50,172 nucleotides of DNA. Source: an uncultured Collinsella sp. (GTDB lineage: Bacteria; Actinomycetota; Coriobacteriia; Coriobacteriales; Coriobacteriaceae). The stretch is taken from NCBI GenBank assembly GCA_900551015.1, contig URUI01000005.1, forward strand, positions 1 to 50,172. The letters are read 5' to 3'. The notes under the pieces were generated by a model. That model saw nothing but the letters and a program-made list of their open reading frames with translations, did no database searches and was not told where the DNA came from. Position numbers and translations under genes: made by a program. Positions 31,448 through 40,120 of the stretch are shown in pieces (positions within the stretch are counted from its first letter, which is position 1; every line of letters begins with the position of its first letter).

Positions 31448-32851
31448 GTGAACCGCACCAAAATCGCGCAGCTCTATGCCGATGCCGAGTCGCTCGGCGG
31501 CCAGACTGTCACCGTCGCCGGCTGGGTCAAGTCCGTCCGCGACATGAAGAACTTTGGCTTTGTTACGCTCAACGACGGCAGCTGCTTCCGCGACCTGCAG
31601 GTCGTCATGAACCGCGAGGCGCTCGACAACTACGACGAGATCGCCCACCAAAATGTCTCGGCCGCACTCATTTGCACCGGCACCGTCAAACTGACCCCCG
31701 ATGCGCCCCAGCCCTTCGAGCTTTCTGCCACCTCCATCGAGGTCGAGGGCACGAGCGCCCCGGATTACCCGCTGCAGAAGAAGCGCGCAACCGTCGAGTT
31801 CCTGCGCACCCAGCAGCATCTGCGCCCGCGCACCAACCTGTTCCGCGCCGTGTTCCGCATCCGCTCTGTCGCGGCTGCCGCTATCCACCGCTTCTTCCAG
31901 GAGCAGGGATTTGTCTATGTCAACACCCCCATCATCACCACGAGTGACTGCGAGGGCGCCGGCGAGATGTTCCGCGTGACCACGCTCGACCCCAAAAATC
32001 CGCCCCTCACCGAGTCCGGCGAGGTCGACTGGAGCCAGGACTTCTTTGGCAAGCATGCGAGCCTCACCGTGTCCGGCCAGCTCAATGCCGAGAACTTTGC
32101 CATGGCCTTTGGCGACGTGTACACCTTTGGCCCCACCTTCCGTGCCGAAAACTCCAACACCACGCGCCACGCCGCCGAGTTTTGGATGATCGAGCCCGAG
32201 ATGGCCTTTGCCGACCTTAACGACTACATGGATAACGCCGAGGCCATGCTCAAGTACGTCCTCAAGGACGTTATGGCAACCTGCCCCGACGAGCTCAATA
32301 TGCTCAACAAGTTTGTGGACAAGGGTCTGCTCGAGCGCCTAGACCACGTGGCAAACTCCGACTTCGCCCGCGTCACCTATACCGAGGCCGTCGAAATCCT
32401 GGAGCAGGCCGTCGCCTCCGGTCACAAGTTTGACTACCCCGTGAGCTGGGGCATCGACCTGCAGACCGAGCACGAGCGCTTCCTGACCGAGGAGCACTTT
32501 AAGCGCCCGACCTTCGTGACCGACTACCCAGCCGAGATCAAGGCGTTCTACATGCGCATGAACGAAGACGGCAAGACCGTCGCCGCCGCCGACTGCCTGG
32601 TTCCCGGTATCGGCGAGATTATCGGCGGCTCCCAGCGCGAGGAGCGCCTGGATCTGCTCGAGGCCCGCATCAAGGACCTGGGCATGAATCCCGAGCAGTA
32701 CAAGTACTACCTTGACCTGCGCCGTTACGGTTCCTGCAAGCACGCCGGCTACGGTCTGGGCTTCGAGCGCTTGGTCATGTATCTGACCGGCGTGGGCAAC
32801 ATCCGCGACGTCCTGCCGCACCCGCGCACCGTGGGCAACGCCGACTTCTAA
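31448..32851 (+). CDS. asnS: Asparaginyl-tRNA synthetase
   Basis: Class IIb aminoacyl-tRNA synthetase charging tRNA-Asn with asparagine, 467 residues. The N-terminal OB-fold anticodon-binding domain (VTVAGWVKSVRDMKNFGFVT) is followed by the catalytic core: motif 2 FRAENSNTTRHAAEFWMIE, which distinguishes AsnRS from AspRS, and motif 3 GYGLGFERLVMYLTG. The start chosen is a GTG at 31448-31450 with GGGAGG five bases upstream; an upstream ATG would overlap that site. A strong terminator follows. Confidence 0.96.
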   Translation: MNRTKIAQLYADAESLGGQTVTVAGWVKSVRDMKNFGFVTLNDGSCFRDLQVVMNREALDNYDEIAHQNVSAALICTGTVKLTPDAPQPFELSATSIEVEGTSAPDYPLQKKRATVEFLRTQQHLRPRTNLFRAVFRIRSVAAAAIHRFFQEQGFVYVNTPIITTSDCEGAGEMFRVTTLDPKNPPLTESGEVDWSQDFFGKHASLTVSGQLNAENFAMAFGDVYTFGPTFRAENSNTTRHAAEFWMIEPEMAFADLNDYMDNAEAMLKYVLKDVMATCPDELNMLNKFVDKGLLERLDHVANSDFARVTYTEAVEILEQAVASGHKFDYPVSWGIDLQTEHERFLTEEHFKRPTFVTDYPAEIKAFYMRMNEDGKTVAAADCLVPGIGEIIGGSQREERLDLLEARIKDLGMNPEQYKYYLDLRRYGSCKHAGYGLGFERLVMYLTGVGNIRDVLPHPRTVGNADF

Positions 32852-32891
32852 TCGCCACAGCGCCACCAAACGCGTTCCAGCGCATCACGCC

Positions 32892-32924
32892 AGCGCCTCT
32901 CGGCAAGCCGAGGGGCGCTTTTTT
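32892..32924 (+). terminator. Intrinsic terminator after asnS
   Basis: AGCGCCTCTCGGC pairs with GCCGAGGGGCGCT (32892-32919) across a two-base loop, followed by a run of six T. Confidence 0.9.
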
Positions 32925-33100
32925 CAACAGCATCCGTCAAGCTTTTGGCAAGTTTTTGGTCAGTTGGGCAGGGCTGTTGAAAACTCGACCCGCCGCTTGC
33001 CGACGGCTACCGACCGCCCAGGGCGTCCTGCACCCCTGGGAAAGCCCCGCGTCCTAGGCTCCATACCGTCGCCACCCAAAACGGAAAGGACGTGGGCGCC

Positions 33101-33886
33101 ATGACCGAAACCGCTGTTGAAACTTACGAGACCACGACGAGGGGCGCCGCCTCGATGGCAGCCTATCGCGCCGTTCGCATCCTGCAACTATTAAGCGAAA
33201 ACACCGGTGAAGACAAGGCCATGCTTTCCGATGAGTTGATCCGGCGCCTCGCCCATCCCGACGACCCCGCCCGCATGCCCATCTCGGCGGCGCGGCGCAG
33301 CATCTACACCGCCATCTCCGCACTTCGCCATGCCGGATACGAAATTGAGTACAAGCGCGGCGTGGGGTATCGGCTCTTGACCCGTCCGCTCACCGACGAA
33401 GAGATCATCCGACTCCACGGCATGGTCATGCGCAACCGCTCTACGCCCATCGCCATTCGAAAAAGCATGGCGCAGCACCTGGTCGCCATGGCGAGTGCCG
33501 ACGTTCGCGGCTACCTCGATGCACCCGAGCCTGCTCCAAGCGCAGGCGGCAAATCCACCAAGGCCACACGCACGCCCGTCAAGCGCATCGATGCCTGCGA
33601 GCTCATCGAGCAGGCCATCGACCACGGAACCACGGTGAGTTTTGATATTTCGAGTGTCACGGCACGCGGAGAGGTCGAAGTGGCACGGATGACACTCCGT
33701 CCCTTTGCCATCAAGCAACGAGACGGCATCTCGTATTTGCTGGGAACGGTCTATGACGCGCGAGGCGCCGATGACACGTTGCGTACCGTAGAGATCGGCC
33801 GAATGAGAAACGTCACCACACGTCTCCTCGACGGCAAGAAGCTCTTCGCCGCCCTGGACGAGGACGATGCCTCCTCCGCCGCATAA
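33101..33886 (+). CDS. WYL-domain transcriptional regulator
   Basis: A 261-residue regulator with an N-terminal winged helix (about residues 20-95: AYRAVRILQLLSEN, then ISAARRSIYTAISALRHAGYEIEYKRGVGYRL) and a C-terminal WYL-type domain (about 165-255: LIEQAIDHGTTVSFDI, MTLRPFAIKQRDGISYLLGTVYD). WYL proteins sense nucleotide-type or other small ligands. The ATG at 33101-33103 is ten bases from AAGGA; a GTG nine bases upstream would be too close to it. It is upstream of the ABC operon by 160 bases and could regulate it, but that is only inferred from position. Confidence 0.83.
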   Translation: MTETAVETYETTTRGAASMAAYRAVRILQLLSENTGEDKAMLSDELIRRLAHPDDPARMPISAARRSIYTAISALRHAGYEIEYKRGVGYRLLTRPLTDEEIIRLHGMVMRNRSTPIAIRKSMAQHLVAMASADVRGYLDAPEPAPSAGGKSTKATRTPVKRIDACELIEQAIDHGTTVSFDISSVTARGEVEVARMTLRPFAIKQRDGISYLLGTVYDARGADDTLRTVEIGRMRNVTTRLLDGKKLFAALDEDDASSAA

Positions 33887-33955
33887 GACCCTCCGCCGCC
33901 CATTAGACTACCCGTACCGCCCATCCGATTCTGTATTAAAAAACCCGCCAGGCTG

Positions 33956-33983
33956 TTGTAAAAATGGACATCAGCGCTACTAT
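33956..33983 (+). promoter_or_regulatory. Probable promoter of the ABC importer operon
   Basis: TTGTAA (33956-33961) and TACTAT (33978-33983) are 16 bases apart, 64 bases before the start of the binding protein. A short inverted repeat (TTGCACT, then AGTGCAG) follows at 33992-34012 and might be an operator. Confidence 0.5.
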
Positions 33984-34046
33984 AGTTCCACTTGCACTTT
34001 GTCCCAGTGCAGTGTTTCCAGCCATTTTTATACTGGGGGTAATGAT

Positions 34047-35027
34047 ATGAAGGACATCACCATCAGCCGCAGGAGCCTTCTGGTCTCCGCCGGTCTGCTC
34101 GCGCTCGCCCCGCTCGCCGGATGCGGCGGCAACTCTGGTTCCGGCTCTGCTGCCGCCGGTTCCGACTACACCATCGGCGTTCTGCAACTCACCGAGCACT
34201 CCGCACTCGATGCCGCCAACGACGGCTTTGTCAAGGCCATCAAGGAGAGCGGCCTTAAGGTCAAGATCGACCAGAAGAACGCCCAGAACGACCAGTCCAC
34301 GTGTAAGTCCATTGCCGACAAGTTTGTGGGCGACAACGTCAACCTGATTTATGCCATCGCTACGCCCGCCGCGCAGGCTGCCGCCGGCGCCACGGCCGAT
34401 ATCCCCATCGTGGGCTGTGCCATCACCGACTACGCCGCCTCCGGCCTGGTCCAGGACAACGACAAGCCCGGCACCAACGTCACGGGTGCTTCCGACCTCA
34501 CCCCGGTCGCCGAGCAGCTCGAGATGATGCAGAAGGTCCTGCCCAACGTTAAAAAGGTCGGCCTGCTCTACTGCACCGCCGAGTCCAACTCCGACGTCCA
34601 GATCAAGGCCGCCAAGAAGGAGCTCGACAAGCTGGGCCTCGAGTACACTGACTTCACCGTCTCGAGCTCCAACGAGATTCAGTCCGTCGTCGAGTCCTCC
34701 GTGGGCAAGGTCGACGCGCTGTACTCCCCCACTGACAACACCATCGCCGCGGGCGCTTCGCAGGTCGGCCAGATCTGCAAGGAGAATAAGCTCCCCTTCG
34801 TGACCGGCGAGGAGGGTATGTGCATGGCCGGCGGCCTGTTCACCCTCTCCATCAACTATAAGGACCTGGGCTACGCCGCGGGCGAGATGGCCGTTAAGAT
34901 CCTGAAGGGCGAGGCCAAGCCCGAGGATATGCCGATCAAGCACCTCTCGAGCAAGGACCTGGTCGTCGTCAAGAACGACGAGATGGCCGAGGCTCTGGGT
35001 ATCGACCTTTCCGCTCTGGACGAGTAG
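34047..35027 (+). CDS. ABC importer substrate-binding lipoprotein (ABC_sub_bind / TrpX-like)
   Basis: An extracellular binding protein of 326 residues. The leader has twin arginines (SRRSLLVSAGLLALAPLAGC) ending in a lipobox with Cys26, suggesting a Tat-exported lipoprotein. The mature part has the ABC_sub_bind pattern: YTIGVLQLTEHSALDAANDGF, NLIYAIATPAAQAAAGAT, PIVGCAITDYAASGLV, VGLLYCTAESNSDVQ, ALYSPTDNTIA. In Firmicutes this family includes proteins linked to tryptophan or tyrosine uptake; the ligand here is unknown, and no T-box is found. The ATG follows GGGGGTAATGAT. Followed by a hairpin and then the permease. Confidence 0.9.
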   Translation: MKDITISRRSLLVSAGLLALAPLAGCGGNSGSGSAAAGSDYTIGVLQLTEHSALDAANDGFVKAIKESGLKVKIDQKNAQNDQSTCKSIADKFVGDNVNLIYAIATPAAQAAAGATADIPIVGCAITDYAASGLVQDNDKPGTNVTGASDLTPVAEQLEMMQKVLPNVKKVGLLYCTAESNSDVQIKAAKKELDKLGLEYTDFTVSSSNEIQSVVESSVGKVDALYSPTDNTIAAGASQVGQICKENKLPFVTGEEGMCMAGGLFTLSINYKDLGYAAGEMAVKILKGEAKPEDMPIKHLSSKDLVVVKNDEMAEALGIDLSALDE

Positions 35028-35097
35028 CGCCATGCGCGGTAACGCGTCTAGGGCCCGCACGCGCGCCACAGCCGCGTTATTCAATATCTGAGTCCTT

Positions 35098-35127
35098 GGG
35101 GCGAACGCTAAAGACCGGCGTTCGCCC
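35098..35127 (+). terminator. Hairpin between binding protein and permease genes
   Basis: GGGCGAACGC (35098-35107) pairs perfectly with GCGTTCGCCC (35118-35127). Only a weak T-run follows (TGCTTGTTT), so it may be a partial terminator that keeps the binding protein in excess over the permease, or protect its mRNA 3' end. The rest of the 204-base gap 35028-35231 shows only a TATTAT (35187-35192) as a possible second promoter element. Confidence 0.55.
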
Positions 35128-35231
35128 TGCTTGTTTCGGATGAGACAAAACATCCGTCCGCAGCTCTTTTATGCATTGGTACCGCTATTATGGAAAATCA
35201 CTTGTCCACCCTATCCTAGGAGGTATGAAGC

Positions 35232-36155
35232 ATGCTCATTGCATTGCAGGGCGCCGTTTCGCAGGGCGTCCTCTGGGGCATTATGGTGCTTGGCGTGTTT
35301 ATCACGTTCCGCCTGCTCGACATCCCCGATATGACCTGCGACGGCAGCTTTGCCCTCGGCGGCTGTGTCTGCGCCGTACTCATCGTCAACAATAACGTCG
35401 ACCCCTTGCTCGCCGTGCTGGCCGGCATGTGCGCCGGCGCCATCGCGGGCGCCGTCACGGGCATCTTGACCACCGTCTTTGAGATTCCCGCAATCCTCGC
35501 CGGAATCCTTACGCAGATCAGTCTGTGGTCCATCAACCTGCGCATCATGGGCAAGTCCAACACGCCCATCCTTGCCAAGGGCACTATCTTCTCATCCGTC
35601 AGCAACATGACGGGCCTGCCGCAGTCCACTGTTGCCATTATCCTAGGCATTGTGCTGGCCGTGGCCATCGTCGCCATCCTGTACTGGTTCTTTGGCACCG
35701 AGATCGGCTCGGCGCTGCGTGCCACCGGCAACAACGAGTACATGATCCGCGCCCTAGGCGTCAACACCAACTCCACCAAAATGATCGCCCTCGTGCTCTC
35801 CAACGCCCTCATTGGCCTTTCGGGTGCGCTCATCTGCCAGAGCCAGAAGTATGCCGACATTGGCATGGGTACCGGCGCCATCGTTATCGGTCTTGCCGCC
35901 ATCGTCATCGGCGAGGTGCTCGGCCGCCTGCTGCCCGGCGGTCTCACGCAGTTCTCCGTCCGTCTGGCCTCCGCCGTCTTTGGCTCCGTGGTGTACTTCC
36001 TCATCCGCGCCATCGTGCTGCAACTGGGCATGGACGCCAACGACATGAAGCTGCTCTCCGCCGTGATCGTCGCCGTGGCCCTGTGCGTTCCCGTGGTTTG
36101 GGAGCGCTATAAGCTCCGCAGCTCCTACACGAAGGGAGATGAGGCAGATGCTTAA
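35232..36155 (+). CDS. ABC importer permease (BPD_transp_2 type, TrpY-like)
   Basis: A polytopic permease of 307 residues with about eight or nine hydrophobic segments. LLDIPDMTCDGSFALGG and the RATGNNEYMIRALGVNTNSTK loop (the coupling helix that meets the ATPase) are typical of the branched-chain/purine-type permease family associated with ABC_sub_bind proteins. The ATG follows AGGAGG by eight bases. The end overlaps the ATPase start by eight bases. Confidence 0.92.
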   Translation: MLIALQGAVSQGVLWGIMVLGVFITFRLLDIPDMTCDGSFALGGCVCAVLIVNNNVDPLLAVLAGMCAGAIAGAVTGILTTVFEIPAILAGILTQISLWSINLRIMGKSNTPILAKGTIFSSVSNMTGLPQSTVAIILGIVLAVAIVAILYWFFGTEIGSALRATGNNEYMIRALGVNTNSTKMIALVLSNALIGLSGALICQSQKYADIGMGTGAIVIGLAAIVIGEVLGRLLPGGLTQFSVRLASAVFGSVVYFLIRAIVLQLGMDANDMKLLSAVIVAVALCVPVVWERYKLRSSYTKGDEADA

Positions 36156-36942
36156 GCTCTCGCACGTCAAGAAGACCTTTAACAAGGGCACCGTCACCGA
36201 GAAGCGCGCGCTCACCGGCGTCGACCTTACCCTCAACGACGGCGACTTTGTAACTGTGATCGGCGGCAACGGCGCCGGCAAATCCACGCTGCTCAACATG
36301 ATTGCCGGCGTATATCCGCTCGATTCGGGCGTTATCGAGCTCGACGGCACCGACATCTCGCGCCTGAGCGAGTCGCAGCGCGCCAAGTACCTGGGCCGCG
36401 TGTTCCAGGATCCCATGCGCGGCACCGCAGCCGACATGCAGATTGCCGAGAACTTGGCCCTCGCCAAGCGTCGCGGCCAGCGTCGCGGCCTTTCGTGGGG
36501 CGTCACCAAGGCCGAGAAGGACGAGTACGTTGAGTTGCTCAAGCGCCTGGACCTTGGCCTGGACACGCGCCTCAACGCCAAGGTCGGCCTGCTTTCGGGT
36601 GGCCAGCGCCAGGCACTCACGCTGCTCATGGCCACGCTCACCAAGCCGCGCTTGCTGCTGCTCGACGAGCACACCGCGGCACTCGACCCCAAGACCGCCT
36701 CTAAGGTGCTCAATCTGACCGAGGAGATTGTCGACGAGAACCACCTGACCACGCTCATGGTCACGCACAACATGAATGACGCCATCCGTCTGGGCAATCG
36801 CCTGATCATGATGCACGAGGGCCACGTTATCTACGACGTGGCGGGCGACGAGAAGAAGTCGCTCACCGTCGCCGACCTGCTGCAGAAGTTCGAGGAGGTC
36901 TCGGGCGGCGAGCTCGCCAACGACCGCATGCTGCTGAGCTAA
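36148..36942 (+). CDS. ABC importer ATPase (TrpZ-like)
   Basis: Nucleotide-binding subunit of the importer, 264 residues, with Walker A GGNGAGKST, a Q-loop in VFQDPMRGT, the signature LLSGGQRQALTLLMA, Walker B LLLLDEHTAALDP, and the switch histidine in MVTHNM. The start chosen is the ATG at 36148-36150, at good distance from GGGAG; an ATG nine bases upstream is directly adjacent to that site. It is translationally coupled to the permease. Two palindromic repeats follow its stop codon at once. Confidence 0.94.
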   Translation: MLKLSHVKKTFNKGTVTEKRALTGVDLTLNDGDFVTVIGGNGAGKSTLLNMIAGVYPLDSGVIELDGTDISRLSESQRAKYLGRVFQDPMRGTAADMQIAENLALAKRRGQRRGLSWGVTKAEKDEYVELLKRLDLGLDTRLNAKVGLLSGGQRQALTLLMATLTKPRLLLLDEHTAALDPKTASKVLNLTEEIVDENHLTTLMVTHNMNDAIRLGNRLIMMHEGHVIYDVAGDEKKSLTVADLLQKFEEVSGGELANDRMLLS

Positions 36943-36943
36943 A

Positions 36944-36996
36944 ACCTGCCAATAAGGGACAGGTTTATTTTGGCAGGTTTTATCTGCGCAAACGTC
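36944..36996 (+). repeat. Interspersed repeat, GGGACAGGTTT family (copy 2)
   Basis: It begins ACCTGCCAATAAGGGACAGG and ends TTTTATCTGCGCAAACGTC, matching the copy at 8147-8199 at 48 of 53 positions. Here the inner arms ACCTGCCA/TGGCAGGT pair perfectly, whereas two of these bases have changed in the other copy. It starts one base after the ATPase stop. Confidence 0.8.
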
Positions 36997-37036
36997 AAAA
37001 CCGCCGCAAAGGAACAGATACCTTTGCGACGGTTTT
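36997..37036 (+). repeat. Palindromic repeat, CCTTTG-type (variant arms)
   Basis: AAAACCGCCGCAAAGG pairs with CCTTTGCGACGGTTTT with one mismatch around the loop AACAGATA. The design is that of the CCACCACAAAGG family at 40 to 46 kb but with different arms. It directly abuts the repeat at 36944 and probably serves as terminator of the ABC operon (GGTTTT end). Confidence 0.7.
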
Positions 37037-37100
37037 CGCATATGATGTCGATAATCCGATATTCAACCAGACTTTCTGGCTAAGGACTAAGGAAACTGCC

Positions 37101-39131
37101 ATGAAAAGACTCCCCCGCCTTGCGTTAGCCGCCGCGTTGTTTGCCGGCTCGCTCGCAGGCATCCCAAGCCTCGCTTTCGCGGGGAACCTGCCCGCCGCTA
37201 TTGACGGCTCCGTGGCCGTCATGCACACCAACGATATCCACGGCAGCTACAAGTACAGCTACAACGCAAGCAAGGGCACCGGCGCTGTGGGCTTTGACGG
37301 ACTGGCGGTTCTCTATAGCGCCCAAAGCAGCGCCCCCGATCTTTTGCTCGATGCGGGCGATACCTTCCACGGGCAGTCCTTTGCCACCATGAGCGAGGGC
37401 AAGAGCATCGCCGAGCTCATGGACACCTTCTATGCAGACGGCTACGACGCGACCACGCCGGGCAACCACGACTGGAGCTACGGCGCGGACAAGCTCCGCA
37501 CCATGACCGGCTACAGCCCCACCGGCACGCCCTTCGCCATGCTCTGCGCGAACGCGAAGTCTACGAGCGGCGTATGGAGCTCGAGTATCACCAAGACGCT
37601 CGATCGCACCTGGGAGGATAGCGAAGATCACTCCACATTCGACTACAAAATCAAGGTCGGCGTCGTGGGTGCCATGGATGAGTCGCTGGAATCCTCGCTG
37701 CGCGCGGACCTGGTCGCGGGTACGTCGTTCTCGAGTGCCGCGAACGCCATCAATGCCGAGGCCAAGCGACTGCGCGAGACAGAGGGCTGCAACGTTGTCG
37801 TCTGTATCGCGCACACGCTCAACGCCAAGACCTTTGCTGCAAAGCTCGTTGGGGTCGATGCACTGGTCGCGGGCCACGAGCACATCAACTTAGACGAAAA
37901 CGTGACGGGGGCTGACGGCAAGTCGGTCCGCGTCGTCGAGGCGGGCAGCGCCTTTGCCGAGGTGGGGCTGCTTTCCATTCCGTACAAGTACGACACGAAT
38001 GGCACCGAGACGACCGACGATGACACGGTGGCGGTATACGCAGGCAAAAGCGACGAGAAGCTCTATACCGCCAAGGACGTAAACGTTCTTTTGACCGACC
38101 CCAACAAGGGCTCCACTTATCAGAGCATCCTTGATGAGGTCCACAACAACAAGATCAAGCCGCTCGACGATGCCTTTAGCGCCGCATCGAGCGAGGTGCT
38201 CGGCACGAGCTCTACCAATTATTTCTACGGCGAGAACGCATCTGGCACGCACGGCTGGGAGATGGTGCGCACCACCGATTTCCGCCCCAGCAAGGAGGGC
38301 GACACCACCAAGGCCCAGACCATCGGACATGTGATCTGCGGCTCCTATCTTGACCTGACGGGCGCGGACCTTGCCATCGAGAACGCGGGCGGCATCCGCG
38401 GCGGCATCGCTGCGGGCGATGTGACCGCCGGCAACGTCATCGCTATCTCGCCCTACGGCAACACCGTGGAGACCTGGACCATGACCGGTGCGGACTTCCT
38501 GGCAGCGCTCGAGCACTCGCTGCAGATCAGCGACGAGTGCAATCACAGCTACGAGCTTCAGCAAGCCTACGTAGCGGCCGGCCACACCGAGCAGGAGGCG
38601 CAAGACATGTACAAGTGGCGCGACGACTCCGGCAGCGTCCTTTCCTTCGGCGGAATCAACGTGACAATCGATTGGACGCAGCCCGAAGGCAAGCGCATCG
38701 TGAGCGCCACGCTCACCAAGGATGGCAGCACGCTCGACCCCGCCAAGACCTACACCGTCGCCACCAACAACTACATCATCACCAACACGACCGACTTCCC
38801 CACCTTCGCAAACGCCACCAAGCACACCGAGTGGGGTACCTGCGAGTCAGCGCTAAGGGCGCTAATTGGGCAGAACGGCTGGGAGAGCAAGATGGCCTCG
38901 CTCGCGGGCACCATCAGCTTTGGCTCCGCTGCCGTGGACCCCACGCCCACACCGGCCCCGACGCCTGAACCCTCGCCACAGACGGACACGACGACCACGA
39001 CGGTCATCACCAAGAAAGCCACCGGTAAGCTCGCCGCAACGGGAGACCGCACGCTGGCTGTGGTAGGCGCATGCCTCATCGGCGGCATCGTCATCATCAT
39101 TCTCGGCATTATCTGGAAGCGTCGACGCTAA
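37101..39131 (+). CDS. Cell-wall anchored 5'-nucleotidase / UshA-like phosphohydrolase
   Basis: A secreted enzyme of 676 residues that should release nucleosides and phosphate from nucleotides outside the cell. A signal peptide (1-27, MKRLPRLALAAALFAGSLAG) precedes the metallophosphatase domain with MHTNDIHGSY (41-50), LDAGDTFHGQSF, TPGNHDWSYG and VAGHEHINLDE, then the 5'-nucleotidase C-terminal domain (ENAGGIRGGIAAGDVTAGN; substrate-binding region near SVLSFGGINVTID). The end has a proline-rich linker, LAATGD (about 644-649), a hydrophobic helix and KRRR, which is a sortase-type sorting signal with alanine in place of proline. The ATG follows AAGGAAACTGCC. Confidence 0.93.
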   Translation: MKRLPRLALAAALFAGSLAGIPSLAFAGNLPAAIDGSVAVMHTNDIHGSYKYSYNASKGTGAVGFDGLAVLYSAQSSAPDLLLDAGDTFHGQSFATMSEGKSIAELMDTFYADGYDATTPGNHDWSYGADKLRTMTGYSPTGTPFAMLCANAKSTSGVWSSSITKTLDRTWEDSEDHSTFDYKIKVGVVGAMDESLESSLRADLVAGTSFSSAANAINAEAKRLRETEGCNVVVCIAHTLNAKTFAAKLVGVDALVAGHEHINLDENVTGADGKSVRVVEAGSAFAEVGLLSIPYKYDTNGTETTDDDTVAVYAGKSDEKLYTAKDVNVLLTDPNKGSTYQSILDEVHNNKIKPLDDAFSAASSEVLGTSSTNYFYGENASGTHGWEMVRTTDFRPSKEGDTTKAQTIGHVICGSYLDLTGADLAIENAGGIRGGIAAGDVTAGNVIAISPYGNTVETWTMTGADFLAALEHSLQISDECNHSYELQQAYVAAGHTEQEAQDMYKWRDDSGSVLSFGGINVTIDWTQPEGKRIVSATLTKDGSTLDPAKTYTVATNNYIITNTTDFPTFANATKHTEWGTCESALRALIGQNGWESKMASLAGTISFGSAAVDPTPTPAPTPEPSPQTDTTTTTVITKKATGKLAATGDRTLAVVGACLIGGIVIIILGIIWKRRR

Positions 39132-39182
39132 GCTACACCGCCGGGCCTTGCAGCCCCGCCGCGTAAACCTTATATCGAGCAC

Positions 39183-39216
39183 AGAAGCCCGTCCGAATTT
39201 GATCGGACGGGCTTCT
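39183..39216 (+). terminator. Hairpin after the 5'-nucleotidase gene
   Basis: AGAAGCCCGTCCG (39183-39195) pairs perfectly with CGGACGGGCTTCT (39204-39216). The following sequence TGGTGGG is not T-rich, so termination is less certain. Confidence 0.6.
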
Positions 39217-39259
39217 TGGTGGGTATCATGGTTGGATGATCATGAGGAGGTTTCCCTAC

Positions 39260-40027
39260 ATGGAATTGTTTGAGCCAATTCTTCATTTCTTTGCACAACG
39301 ATGGGTCCACAACATCATCTGGGCCGGTATCTTGGCCATCGGCACCGCCGTTGCCGCCAAAATCGCGTCCAAGACCCTGCACCACCTGCTTAACCGCGAT
39401 GATAACCCGCTCCCAGCATCGAGCATCTTCATCAACATCGCGCGCGCCGTCATCTGGATGATCGGCGGCAGCTTTATCCTCGACAACTGTTTTGGCATTA
39501 ATGCAAACGCCCTCGTCGCCGCTCTTGGCGTCGGCGGCATCGCCATCTCGCTCGGCTTTCAGGACACGCTGTCGAACCTTATCGGCGGTATGCAGGTGAC
39601 CTTTATGGGCATTATCAAACCCGGCGACAATATCGAGGTCGGCGGCGTGTCGGGCGTGGTCCAAGACATCACCTGGCGCCACACGACCATCGAGGACGCC
39701 TGCGGGCAGACCATCATTGTGCCCAACTCCAACATCTCCAAGAACACGCTCGTACATCTGATGCCCTTTGGGCGCGTGGCCGTGCCCGTTGCCGTAAAGG
39801 ACACGTCTAAGTGGGCTTCCCTTGACGCGCTGGCAGACGAGCTCACGAGCGCAACCAAAACGGCCGTCTCGCCCATCTCTGGCTTTGACAAGGAGCCGTA
39901 CGTGCTTTTTAGCGAGATTGGCGACTTTGGCATTAAGGGCAAAATTATCTTTATCGTCAGCGACGATAGCACCACTTTTACGGCAGCCGACGCCTGCATT
40001 CGTGCCATCGCCCCCATCATCGCCTAA
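39260..40027 (+). CDS. mscS: Small-conductance mechanosensitive channel, MscS family
   Basis: Opens on membrane tension during hypo-osmotic shock. The 255-residue protein has about three transmembrane helices, the pore-lining TM3 signature AALGVGGIAISLGFQDTLSN (residues 87-106), and the beta domain beginning MQVTFMGIIKPGDNIEVGGV with VPNSNISKNTLVH. It is of the short MscS type. The ATG at 39260-39262 follows GAGGAGG; an ATG 24 bases upstream lies ahead of that site. Its stop codon is the first base of a palindromic repeat. Confidence 0.93.
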   Translation: MELFEPILHFFAQRWVHNIIWAGILAIGTAVAAKIASKTLHHLLNRDDNPLPASSIFINIARAVIWMIGGSFILDNCFGINANALVAALGVGGIAISLGFQDTLSNLIGGMQVTFMGIIKPGDNIEVGGVSGVVQDITWRHTTIEDACGQTIIVPNSNISKNTLVHLMPFGRVAVPVAVKDTSKWASLDALADELTSATKTAVSPISGFDKEPYVLFSEIGDFGIKGKIIFIVSDDSTTFTAADACIRAIAPIIA

Positions 40028-40064
40028 ACCACCACAAAGGGGACAGGCACCTTTGTGGTGGTTT
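40026..40064 (+). repeat. Palindromic repeat, ACCACCACAAAGG family (copy 1)
   Basis: AAACCACCACAAAGG pairs with CCTTTGTGGTGGTTT around GGACAGGCA. It overlaps the mscS stop codon. Related copies are at 42753, 44767 and 46477. Confidence 0.85.
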
Positions 40065-40120
40065 CGCATCGTGGTACCATGGTTCATATCGTTGTTTAAA
40101 CGACTAAGGGAGTAGACACC

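Noticed and set aside
33956..34046. T-box or riboswitch in front of the ABC importer
   Set aside because: No conserved T-box sequence and too little space; only a short inverted repeat is present.
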